Shown one piece after another: positions 9,361-16,384 of a DNA stretch of 64,000 bases. The stretch is taken from positions 62,001 through 126,000 of the forward strand of contig NZ_JNYQ01000015.1 of assembly GCF_000717245.1 (NCBI RefSeq). Direction: 5' to 3'. Position numbers and translations under genes: made by a program. Every line of letters starts with the position of its first letter. Positions within the stretch are counted from its first letter, which is position 1. The notes beneath the pieces are model-generated. The model was not told where the DNA came from. It made no database searches and saw only the letters and a list, made by a program, of their open reading frames with translations. This stretch comes from Kitasatospora papulosa. Lineage in GTDB: Bacteria > Actinomycetota > Actinomycetes > Streptomycetales > Streptomycetaceae.

Positions 9361-9803
9361 TCATCTCCGAAGGTGAGGACGAGCTGCGGCCGGCAGGCCG
9401 CGGTAGCCTCGCTCGACCAGATGCGGAGACTGTCCGTCCCGCTGCTGGTCAGGGCGAGTGAGGTGACGGAGCCGAGGGCCCCGTCCAGTGCCGTCGCGTC
9501 GAGGTCCGCCGAGTGGTCGGTGGAGACCGCGGACGCGCCGGTGATGGTCCCCGGCACGGACGTGGAGAGCGTCGGCCGGGTGCTGTAGGTGACCGCCGAC
9601 TCGGTCCACGCGCCGGTGACCGGCACGATGCTGTGGCTGTCGGCCGAACCCGCCGTCGAGTCCGACGAGGTACGGAAGGTGAGCCGCGCGCTTCTGAGCA
9701 CCCGGCCCGCCGGAGCGGGCGGCGGCGTGAACAGCGGACAGCTCCGGTGGGCCGAAGCGGGGAAGCCGGCCCGGGTGCGTCCGAGACGTCCGGGCCTGTT
9801 CAC
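9357..9803 (-). pseudogene. DNRLRE-type domain fragment, N-terminus apparently lost
   Basis: 148 residues. From about residue 37 on it reads as the second half of a secreted DNRLRE/CBM96-like beta-sandwich: RSARLTFRTSSDSTAGSADS, then the TGAWTESAVTYSTRP motif, then a closing RPQLVLTF strand. The first half of such a domain (the usual NYG...L..D and LRF strands) and any signal peptide are missing. Residues 1-36 are Arg/Pro-rich and unlike the family. The reading frame still starts with GTG at 9803 overlapping the gmd stop and ends overlapping the propeller gene start, so it may persist for translational coupling. An in-frame deletion of a once longer secreted gene is the simplest reading; a functional short protein is possible. 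Confidence 0.5.
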
Positions 9804-10813
9804 CGGTCCACCCGGACCGCGGACCCCGTGAGCTGGTCGCTCAGCAGCCGGATGTCGGCGTCCACCATGATCCGTGCCAGCTCCCGCGACTTCACCTCCG
9901 GCTTCCAGCCCAGGAGTTCCTCCGCCTTGGACGCGTCACCGATCAGCGCGTCGACCTCGCTGGGGCGCTCGTACTTCGGGTCGTAGCGCACGTGCTCCGC
10001 CCAGTCGAGGCCCGCGTGCTCGAAGGCGTACTCGAGGAACTGCCGCACACTGACCCCCTCTCCGGTGGCCACCACGTAGTCGTCGGGGGTCTCGCACTGG
10101 AGCATCCGCCACATCGCCTCCACGTACTCGGGGGCGTACCCCCAGTCGCGGACGGCGTCGAGGTTGCCCAGATGCAGCCGGTCCTGCAGGCCCGCTTTGA
10201 TCCGGGCCACCCCACGGGTGATCTTGCGGGTCACGAAGGTCTCACCGCGCCGCGGGGACTCATGGTTGAACAGGATGCCGTTGGTGGCGAACATCCCGTA
10301 CGCCTCACGGTAGTTGACCGTCGCCCAGTACGAGTAGACCTTGGCCACGCTGTACGGGCTGCGCGGGTGGAAGGGGGTCTTCTCGTTCTGCGGGGGCGGG
10401 CTCGCTCCGAACATCTCGGACGAGGACGCCTGGTAGACCCGGGTCTCGATCCCGCTCGCGCGGACCGCCTCCAGCAGCCGTACGGTGCCCAGACCGGTGA
10501 CGTCACCGGTGTAGAGAGGCGCGTCGAAGGACACCCGGACGTGTGACTGCGCACCCAGGTTGTAGACCTCGTCCGGCTGGATGTCCCGCAGCAGGTTCAC
10601 CAGCGCCACACCGTCGGAGAGGTCGGCGTGATGGAGCACGAAGGAACGATTCGCTTCCTCGGGACCCTGGTAGATGTGGTCGATCCGCTCCGTGTTGAAG
10701 CTCGACGATCGCCGTATCAGGCCGTGGACCGTGTACCCCTTCTCGAGCAGCAGCTCCGACAGGTACGAACCGTCCTGTCCGGTCACACCGGTGATGAGTG
10801 CGGTCTTTGCCAT
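9800..10813 (-). CDS. gmd: GDP-mannose 4,6-dehydratase
   Basis: 337 residues, full length for the family. The extended SDR nucleotide-binding motif GVTGQDGSYL is at residues 9-18 and RRSSSFNTERIDHIY follows, as in GMD. The catalytic YSVAKVYSYW (YxxxK) lies near 150-160 and the GMD signature NHESPRRGETFVTRKI is intact. It converts GDP-D-mannose to GDP-4-keto-6-deoxymannose, the first step to GDP-L-fucose. The start is ATG at 10813 with a G-rich Shine-Dalgarno upstream. It heads a five-gene minus-strand unit and is divergent from GDP-fucose synthase, so both fucose-pathway genes are served by the 115-bp gap between them. Confidence 0.95.
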   Translation of the reverse strand: MAKTALITGVTGQDGSYLSELLLEKGYTVHGLIRRSSSFNTERIDHIYQGPEEANRSFVLHHADLSDGVALVNLLRDIQPDEVYNLGAQSHVRVSFDAPLYTGDVTGLGTVRLLEAVRASGIETRVYQASSSEMFGASPPPQNEKTPFHPRSPYSVAKVYSYWATVNYREAYGMFATNGILFNHESPRRGETFVTRKITRGVARIKAGLQDRLHLGNLDAVRDWGYAPEYVEAMWRMLQCETPDDYVVATGEGVSVRQFLEYAFEHAGLDWAEHVRYDPKYERPSEVDALIGDASKAEELLGWKPEVKSRELARIMVDADIRLLSDQLTGSAVRVDR

Positions 10814-10859
10814 GACTCCCCCCTTCTGTGGTTGCCCATGGGGCGGTTTGTTTCACTGA

Positions 10860-10888
10860 AATATCTTGATCTGAGTGGAATGCGGCAA
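10860..10888 (-). promoter_or_regulatory. candidate promoter of the gmd operon
   Basis: On the minus strand TTGCCG (10888-10883) and GATATT (10865-10860) are separated by 17 bp, a vegetative-sigma-like spacing about 45-75 bp upstream of the gmd ATG. The call is by eye, without a scored model. Confidence 0.4.
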
Positions 10889-10928
10889 AGGGTCACCCGG
10901 ATGCCGTGCTGCTGGCACAATCCGAGCC

Positions 10929-11912
10929 ATGACGACCGAACCCCCGGGCCAGGCCCAGGAATCCACCCGCTCCCTGCTGCGTCCGGGCGCCCGCATATTC
11001 GTCGCGGGCCACCGCGGTCTCGTCGGATCGGCGCTGGTGCGCCGTCTCACCGCCGACGGCCATGAGGTGATCACCCGCGGCCGGGACGAGCTCGACCTGC
11101 GCGAGGGCGCGCCGACCGAGGCGTTCCTGCGCGAGACCCGGCCGGACGCGGTGGTGCTGGCCGCCGCCAAGGTGGGCGGGATCATGGCCAACAGCACGAG
11201 CCCGGTCCAGTTCCTGGAGGACAACCTCCGGATCCAGCTCGCCGTGGTCGCGGGCGCCCACGCGGCCGGCGTCCCGCGTCTTCTCCTCCTCGGCTCGTCG
11301 TGCATCTATCCCAAGCACGCCCCCCAGCCGATCCCCGAGAGCGCCCTGCTCACCGGCCCGCTCGAACCGACCAACGAGGCGTACGCGCTGGCCAAGATCG
11401 CCGGAATCGTCCAGGTCCAGTCCTACCGCCGGCAGTACGGCGCCTCGTACATCAGCGCCATGCCCACCAACCTCTACGGCCCCGGGGACAACTTCGACCT
11501 GGAGACCTCGCACGTGCTGCCCGCCCTGATCCGCCGCTTTCACGAGGCGAAGCGGGACGGCGCGGACGAGGTCACCCTGTGGGGTTCGGGCAGTCCCCGG
11601 AGGGAGTTCCTCCATGTCGACGACCTCGCCGCCGCCTGTGTCCGGCTGCTCGAGGTGTACGACGACGCCGAGCCGGTCAACGTCGGCTGCGGCGAGGACC
11701 TCGCCATCCGGGAACTGGCCGAGACCGTGGCCGACGTGACGGAGTACCAGGGACGCATCGTCTGGGACACCACGAAGCCCGACGGCACCCCCCGCAAGCT
11801 CCTCGACGTCTCCCGGCTCTCCTCGCTCGGCTTCAAGCCGCGGATTCCGCTGCGGGACGGCATCGCCCGTACCTACGCCTGGTGGCTCGGCCGGCAGGCC
11901 CCGCAGGACTGA
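10929..11912 (+). CDS. fcl: GDP-L-fucose synthase (epimerase/reductase)
   Basis: 327 residues. The N-terminal NAD(P)-binding motif GHRGLVGSALVRRL is present, with SSCIYPK and YALAKIAG (YxxxK), and the LYGPGDNFD and NVGCGEDLAI stretches of the WcaG/Fcl family. It converts GDP-4-keto-6-deoxymannose to GDP-L-fucose with NADPH, completing the route begun by the divergent gmd. ATG at 10929 is chosen because homologue-like sequence starts soon after it; GTG at 10875 would add an unlikely Cys/Gly-rich leader. No clear ribosome-binding site precedes 10929, while CACAAT lies 8 bp upstream, so the mRNA may be leaderless. Confidence 0.93.
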   Translation: MTTEPPGQAQESTRSLLRPGARIFVAGHRGLVGSALVRRLTADGHEVITRGRDELDLREGAPTEAFLRETRPDAVVLAAAKVGGIMANSTSPVQFLEDNLRIQLAVVAGAHAAGVPRLLLLGSSCIYPKHAPQPIPESALLTGPLEPTNEAYALAKIAGIVQVQSYRRQYGASYISAMPTNLYGPGDNFDLETSHVLPALIRRFHEAKRDGADEVTLWGSGSPRREFLHVDDLAAACVRLLEVYDDAEPVNVGCGEDLAIRELAETVADVTEYQGRIVWDTTKPDGTPRKLLDVSRLSSLGFKPRIPLRDGIARTYAWWLGRQAPQD

Positions 11913-11928
11913 CCGTCCGGCCGGACGG
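11913..11928. terminator. 16-bp perfect palindrome between convergent genes
   Basis: CCGTCCGGCCGGACGG directly follows the fcl stop and lies between fcl and the convergent sugar transferase. It could form a short hairpin or cruciform; there is no T-run, as is normal in this kind of genome. Confidence 0.4.
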
Positions 11929-11984
11929 CCGCGGCCCGTCCTGTTCCCGTGCACGCGGCCCCCCTCGTGACCCCCCACCACGAT

Positions 11985-13532
11985 TCAGTACGCTCCCCGG
12001 CCGTCGGTGACGGCGCGTACCGTCCGGGCGAGCAGCCCCATGTCCGTCGCCACCGACCAGTTGTCGACGTACCAGAGGTCCAGCGAGACCGTCTCCTGCC
12101 AGGACAGGTCCGACCGCCCGCTCACCTGCCACAGGCCGGTCAGGCCCGGCCGTACGGCCAGGCGCCGCAGCTCGCGCTCGTCGTAGCGCGACACCTCGTC
12201 CGGCAGGGGCGGACGTGGACCTACCAGGGACATGTCACCCCGTAGCACGTTGAGGAGCTGCGGGAGCTCGTCCAGGGACGTCCTGCGCAGGGCATGGCCG
12301 ACCCGGGTCACCCGCGGGTCGCGGCGCATCTTGAACATCGGCCCCTCGCTCTCGTTCGCTGCCGAGAGCTGCTCCCTGCGGGCCTCCGCGTCCGCCACCA
12401 TCGTGCGGAACTTCCACATGGTGAAGGGCCGGTTGTGGCGGCCGTGACGGGTCTGGCGATGGAAGACGGGGCCCGGCGACGAGAGGCGGACCGCCAGCGC
12501 CAGCCCGAAGAACAGCGGGGCGAGCAGCAGCAGGCCGAGTGCGGCTCCGGTCCGGTCCACCACGGTCTTGAGCAGGGCCTGCGGACCGTTCCGCAGCGGC
12601 GGTGCGACGTGCAGCAGCGTCAGTCCGGCCGCGGACGCCGGACGCACCCGGGCGGCGGCGACCCCCGACAGCTCCGAGAGCACGCACAGGGCGAGCCCGC
12701 CGTCGTGCAGGCCCCACGCCAGCCGGCGCACCCGGTCGTCGTCCAGCTGCGGACCGGGGGCGACGAGCACCAGATCCGCGTCGTGGGCGAAGGCGCCGCC
12801 CAGCACCGTGGACACGTCGTCGTCGGCCGGCTCGGGTGCCAGCCTGCCGGGCACCGGGGTCCCGCAGTCCGGCATCGCCGGGCCCACCGGGACCACCGCG
12901 ACCGCCGTGTACGGGTGCCCCTTGCGGGAGTTGAGCAGACGCACCGCTCGGTCCAGGCCCGCCGCCTCACCGACCACCAGGACCCGGCGCGGGCGTCGGC
13001 CCCCCGTGGTCCGCAGCCGGCCGACGGCCCCGGCCAGGACCGCGAGAACCAGGCCCGGCACCAGCGCCGCGACGGCGGTCGCCGGGTCGAGGCCCCCGCC
13101 CGTCACGGCCAGCAGCACGGCCAGCCCCCCGACCAGCGCGAACCAGTCCCCGAAGGGCGCGTAGGGGTCCCCGGACGACTCCCCCGGAAGCGGTCGCGCG
13201 TACCGGCCGCGTGCCGCCCGCACTCCGGCCCACATCAGCGCCGCCGACGTCGCGGCCGCCCCCGGCCCCGGCTGGTCACCGGCCCGGAGCACGAGCCAGG
13301 CGGGTACTCCCGTACCCGCCAGATCCATCAGGACGAGCAGGGCCGCACGCGGATCGGGCCGGTGCCTCGCCCGAGGTCTCTCCGCGTGGTCGCGCTGTAC
13401 ATGCGCCGGGGCCCTCCACACGTGCCCGGGAGCCACCCCGTGATTCCGGGAGGCGGCGGTACGCGGTCGTGGTGCCCCCGCCAGCCCGACAGGCCCGGAT
13501 ATATCCGATTCAGGTATTTCGACATGCCCCAT
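11985..13532 (-). CDS. exopolysaccharide polyprenyl glycosylphosphotransferase (initiating sugar transferase)
   Basis: 515 residues. The N-terminal half has several hydrophobic helices and a CoA-binding-like Rossmann segment (RRVLVVGEAAGLDRAVRLL). The C-terminal 200 residues are a complete bacterial sugar transferase domain: PVFHRQTRHG, MWKFRTMV, RRTSLDELPQLLNVLRGDMSLVGPRP and PGLTGLWQVSGRS. These enzymes start repeat-unit synthesis by moving a sugar-1-phosphate from a nucleotide sugar to undecaprenyl phosphate at the inner membrane face. ATG at 13532 has a GGGGGG ribosome-binding run; upstream in-frame starts fall in a hairpin-containing leader. The gene lies beside fcl, and completes the locus with flippase, polymerase and glycosyltransferases. 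Confidence 0.9.
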   Translation of the reverse strand: MGHVEIPESDISGPVGLAGAPRPRTAASRNHGVAPGHVWRAPAHVQRDHAERPRARHRPDPRAALLVLMDLAGTGVPAWLVLRAGDQPGPGAAATSAALMWAGVRAARGRYARPLPGESSGDPYAPFGDWFALVGGLAVLLAVTGGGLDPATAVAALVPGLVLAVLAGAVGRLRTTGGRRPRRVLVVGEAAGLDRAVRLLNSRKGHPYTAVAVVPVGPAMPDCGTPVPGRLAPEPADDDVSTVLGGAFAHDADLVLVAPGPQLDDDRVRRLAWGLHDGGLALCVLSELSGVAAARVRPASAAGLTLLHVAPPLRNGPQALLKTVVDRTGAALGLLLLAPLFFGLALAVRLSSPGPVFHRQTRHGRHNRPFTMWKFRTMVADAEARREQLSAANESEGPMFKMRRDPRVTRVGHALRRTSLDELPQLLNVLRGDMSLVGPRPPLPDEVSRYDERELRRLAVRPGLTGLWQVSGRSDLSWQETVSLDLWYVDNWSVATDMGLLARTVRAVTDGRGAY

Positions 13533-13566
13533 GAACCCCCCAGCCACAGTTGCATCCCCACAAACG

Positions 13567-13605
13567 GGGCGCATCCGCCGATCCCATGGACAGACGGATG
13601 CGCCC
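13567..13605 (-). promoter_or_regulatory. inverted repeat in sugar-transferase leader
   Basis: Perfect 11-bp arms GGGCGCATCCG (13567-13577) and CGGATGCGCCC (13595-13605) flank a 17-bp loop, 35-73 bp upstream of the sugar transferase ATG. It could be an operator or a leader hairpin. Confidence 0.4.
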
Positions 13606-13722
13606 TCGCTCGGTGCACGATATCCACACACGTGCCATTTCGCTGGAGTTCCCGTGAAGTTCAGACAGGACGGACGTTGTGATGCGTATCGCTCCGCCCG
13701 GCGGGTTTGAGGGGTGCCCGCC

Positions 13723-13728
13723 TAATAT
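13723..13728 (+). promoter_or_regulatory. -10 element of a probable leaderless transcript
   Basis: TAATAT ends 6 bp before the ankyrin-protein ATG (13735). This places the expected transcription start at or next to the start codon. No ribosome-binding site is present and no good -35 was found. Confidence 0.45.
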
Positions 13729-13734
13729 GGCGGC

Positions 13735-14112
13735 ATGGAACCGCTTTCCGAGGAACAGAGCGACCAGCTTGTCGCGATCGTGACGGACCTGGCCCGGCAG
13801 GGGCGCACGGACGAGCTCCTGGAGTTCTTCGACCACGGCCTGCCGGTCGACGTCCAGGACCACGAGGGCAACACGGCGCTGATGCTCGCCGCGTACCACG
13901 GGCACACGGGGACGGTGCGCGCACTGATCGGCCGCGGCGCCGACGTCGATCTGCGCAACGCCCGGGACCAGTCCCCCGTCGCGGGTGCCCTGTTCAAGGG
14001 CGAGGAGGCGATCGTGGGGGCTCTGGTCGACGCGGGCGCCGACCTCGACGCGGGGACGCCCAGCGCACGGGCCACCGCGGAGATGTTCGGACGGACGACC
14101 CTGCTCGGGTAG
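13735..14112 (+). CDS. ankyrin-repeat protein
   Basis: 125 residues: a short helical N-terminus then about three ankyrin repeats (DHEGNTALMLAAYHGHTGTVRALIGRGADVDLRN and following), ending at residue 125 with no membrane or signal segment, so it is probably cytoplasmic. Ankyrin proteins mediate protein contacts. It sits convergent to the catalase gene; small ankyrin proteins beside catalase occur in other bacteria, where they have been linked to catalase maturation or heme delivery, but that role here is inference. The mRNA looks leaderless because TAATAT lies just upstream of the ATG. Confidence 0.85.
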   Translation: MEPLSEEQSDQLVAIVTDLARQGRTDELLEFFDHGLPVDVQDHEGNTALMLAAYHGHTGTVRALIGRGADVDLRNARDQSPVAGALFKGEEAIVGALVDAGADLDAGTPSARATAEMFGRTTLLG

Positions 14113-14192
14113 CCGCGGTCGCGCGCGGAGCCGCGGGAGGCTCCCGCCGGGTCGCCGGCGGCCTCCCGGACGGACCGGCGGCGACGGACACG

Positions 14193-14236
14193 GCACGAGG
14201 GCCCCGGGCGACGGTCGTCGCCCGGGGCCCTCGTGC
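14193..14236. terminator. bidirectional terminator hairpin, 20-bp perfect stem
   Basis: Arms 14193-14212 and 14217-14236 are perfect complements over 20 bp with a GGTC tetraloop. The hairpin lies between the convergent ankyrin and catalase genes, so it can stop transcription from both sides. Confidence 0.8.
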
Positions 14237-14255
14237 GCTATGGCCGAAAAGAGCT

Positions 14256-15722
14256 CTACTTGGCGGCCTGCAGTGCCTCGATCGCCTTGCGGACACCCTC
14301 GCCGTAGGCCGGGTCGGCCTGCGTGCAGTGGCCGATGTGGCGCTCGATGGTGGCCTGGGAGGCGCCGTCGATGGCCCGAGCGGTGTTGCCGAACAGGGCG
14401 TCCTGCTCCTCCGGGGTCATCGCCCGGAACAGGTTCCCCGGCTGCTCGAAGTAGTTGTCGTCGTCCTCGCGGTAGTCGAACCGGTCCGCCGCGGCGCCGT
14501 CCAGCGCCAGGCCCGGCTCGGCGAACTGCGGCTGCTCCGCCCAGCGGCCGTAGCTGTTGGGGGTGTAGCCGGGCACGGCGCCCTGGTTGCCGTCCACGCG
14601 CAGCTGGCCGTCACGGTGGTAGGTGTTGACGTTCTTCGCGCCGCGGGGCTGGTTCACCGGGATCTGGTGGTGGTTGACCCCGACGCGGTAGCGGGCGGCG
14701 TCACCGTACGAGAACAGCCGGCCCTGCAGCATGCGGTCGGGCGAGGCGCCCACGCCCGGGACGAGGTTGGCCGGGGTGAAGGCGGCCTGCTCCACGTCGG
14801 CGAAGTAGTTCTCCGGGTTGCGGTTGAGCTCGAACTCGCCGACCTCGATGAGCGGGTAGTCCTTCTTGGACCAGACCTTGGTGAGGTCGAACGGGTGGTA
14901 GCGGTACGTCGCGGCGTCCGCCTCCGGCATGACCTGGATGTAGAAGGTCCACTTCGGGTGGTCGCCGCGCTCGATGGCGTCGAACAGGTCAGCCTGCGAG
15001 GACTCGCGGTCGTCGGCGACGACCGCGGCGGCCTCGGCGTCGGTCAGGTTCTTGATGCCCTGCTGGGTACGGAAGTGGAACTTCACCCAGAAGCGCTCGT
15101 TGCTCTCGTTGATGAACGAGTACGTGTGCGAGCCGAAGCCGTGCATGTGGCGGTAACCGTCGGGGATGCCGCGGTCCGACATCACGATGGTGATCTGGTG
15201 CAGGGCCTCGGGGAGGCTGGTCCAGAAGTCCCAGTTGTTCTCCGCCGAGCGCAGGTTGGTGCGCGGGTCGCGCTTCACGGCGCGGTTCAGGTCGGGGAAG
15301 TGGTGGGGGTCGCGGTGGAAGAACACCGGCGTGTTGTTGCCGACGACGTCCCAGTTGCCCTCCTCCGTGTAGAAGCGGAGGGCGAAACCGCGGATGTCGC
15401 GCTCGGCGTCGGCCGCGCCGCGCTCACCGGCCACGGTTGAGAAGCGGGCGAAGAGCTCCGTCTCCTTGCCGACCTCGGAGAAGAGGGCGGCCCGGGAGTA
15501 GCGCGTGATGTCCTGCGTCACCCGGAACGTGCCGAAGGCGCCGGATCCCTTGGCGTGCATACGACGCTCCGGGATGACCTCGCGGCTGAAGTGCGCGAGC
15601 TTCTCCAGGAACCAGACGTCCTGGAGCAGCATCGGGCCGCGCGGCCCCGCGGTGACGGCGTTCTCGTTGTTCGCGACGGGCGCGCCGGCGGCAGTGGTCA
15701 GCGGCTTCGTGTTGTCAGAAAT
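14256..15722 (-). CDS. katA: monofunctional heme catalase (KatA type), probable ATT start
   Basis: 488 residues from the proposed start, the small-subunit clade-3 size. It has the RERRMHAKGSGAFGTF distal-side motif with catalytic His (ERRMHAKG), distal Asn in the DVVGNNTPVFFHRDP region, and the proximal heme Tyr motif RMLQGRLFSYGDAARYRVG. It breaks down H2O2. Family-like sequence begins SDNTKPLTTAAGAPV, and the codon before it is ATT (15722-15720), 7 nt downstream of GAGGAG. The only other in-frame start is GTG at 15779, which would add 19 basic residues unlike catalases and has no ribosome-binding site that I can see. With the ATT start the gene overlaps the catR stop by 8 nt, consistent with coupled translation and CatR autoregulation. 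Confidence 0.9.
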   Translation of the reverse strand: MSDNTKPLTTAAGAPVANNENAVTAGPRGPMLLQDVWFLEKLAHFSREVIPERRMHAKGSGAFGTFRVTQDITRYSRAALFSEVGKETELFARFSTVAGERGAADAERDIRGFALRFYTEEGNWDVVGNNTPVFFHRDPHHFPDLNRAVKRDPRTNLRSAENNWDFWTSLPEALHQITIVMSDRGIPDGYRHMHGFGSHTYSFINESNERFWVKFHFRTQQGIKNLTDAEAAAVVADDRESSQADLFDAIERGDHPKWTFYIQVMPEADAATYRYHPFDLTKVWSKKDYPLIEVGEFELNRNPENYFADVEQAAFTPANLVPGVGASPDRMLQGRLFSYGDAARYRVGVNHHQIPVNQPRGAKNVNTYHRDGQLRVDGNQGAVPGYTPNSYGRWAEQPQFAEPGLALDGAAADRFDYREDDDNYFEQPGNLFRAMTPEEQDALFGNTARAIDGASQATIERHIGHCTQADPAYGEGVRKAIEALQAAK

Positions 15723-16194
15723 TTTCCTGCTCCTCTTCGTGAAGACTTCGGTGCACCGACTCCGGATCCCGCCGACCACACTCGGCCCGGCATCCGGGAC
15801 ATAGGCCCCAGTACGTCACCTCTACGTGGTCCACGGTGAACCCGTGATCCTCGGGCGTCCCGGGACGCGGGGCGCCCTGCGGGACATCGACGTCGGCGAT
15901 CGTGCCGCACGAGCGGCAGACCACGTGCTGATGGTCGTCCCGGGACCGGCCCTCGAACCGTGCCGCGGAACTCGGCAGGTCGATCCGTCGTGCCAGTCCC
16001 GCGTCGACGAGCGTCCTGAGCACGTCGTAGACGGCTTGGGTCGAAACCGCGCCGATGCGTGTGCGAACCAGGGTGAGGAGGGTACTGGCATCGGAGTGCG
16101 GGGCCTCGTGGACCGCCGAGAGTACGGCGACCCTGGGGCGGGTCACTCGCAAGGACGCGCCGCGCAGGAGGGCCTTGGCCTCGGTTTCGGTCAC
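15715..16194 (-). CDS. catR: Fur-family peroxide-responsive repressor (CatR/PerR-like)
   Basis: 159 residues from GTG at 16194. It has the winged-helix Fur fold: TRPRVAVLSAVHEAPHSDAS, the recognition helix region VSTQAVYDVLRTL, then the DDHQHVVCRSCGTIADVD metal site and a second CPGC pair (CxxC...CxxC structural zinc). The family senses H2O2 or iron and represses catalase genes; placement directly before the catalase supports a CatR role. Earlier in-frame codons (ATG at 16239) run through the 7-1-7 operator and have no ribosome-binding site, so I prefer 16194, though TTG at 16206, closer to AAAGGTGG, is possible. Confidence 0.88.
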   Translation of the reverse strand: MTETEAKALLRGASLRVTRPRVAVLSAVHEAPHSDASTLLTLVRTRIGAVSTQAVYDVLRTLVDAGLARRIDLPSSAARFEGRSRDDHQHVVCRSCGTIADVDVPQGAPRPGTPEDHGFTVDHVEVTYWGLCPGCRAECGRRDPESVHRSLHEEEQENF

Positions 16195-16214
16195 GTACGC
16201 AGTCAACCACCTTT

Positions 16215-16229
16215 TTGGAATGATTCCAA
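16215..16229. promoter_or_regulatory. Fur/PerR-type 7-1-7 operator upstream of catR
   Basis: TTGGAATGATTCCAA has perfect 7-bp inverted arms around one central base, the classic Fur/PerR box geometry. It is 21 bp upstream of the chosen catR start, fitting autoregulation of catR-katA. Confidence 0.75.
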
Positions 16230-16239
16230 TCAAAGACAT

Positions 16240-16290
16240 GTAAGAGAACTGTTGCCCGTAGAGAACTGTGGCTCATAAAGAACTGTGAGC
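16240..16290. repeat. three direct repeats with 17-bp period
   Basis: AGAACTGT recurs at 16245, 16262 and 16279, each inside a similar 17-bp unit. The repeats lie between the catR operator and the ada-alkA gene, about 50-100 bp upstream of catR, and look like a multi-site regulator-binding array. Confidence 0.6.
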
Positions 16291-16323
16291 GGTCGAACAA
16301 CGGGAGACGAGCGGTCGAACAAC
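16287..16323. repeat. 15-bp direct repeat pair, 22-bp period
   Basis: GAGCGGTCGAACAAC occurs exactly at 16287-16301 and again at 16309-16323. The two copies are same-orientation, about two helical turns apart, in the catR / ada-alkA divergent region. Confidence 0.6.
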
Positions 16324-16384
16324 CGGAAGCGCGCTGTCCGATATCCGCCAGCACAGCGGGGGCGCCATGCCGCACCCTGGAGGC

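Noticed and set aside
16240..16323. Short repeats considered as a CRISPR array
   Set aside because: Cores are 8 bp with a 17-bp period and no spacers of CRISPR length; no cas genes.
16287..16323. TCGAAC elements considered as LexA/SOS boxes
   Set aside because: The elements are direct repeats, not the inverted GAAC-N4-GTTC arrangement of a LexA box.
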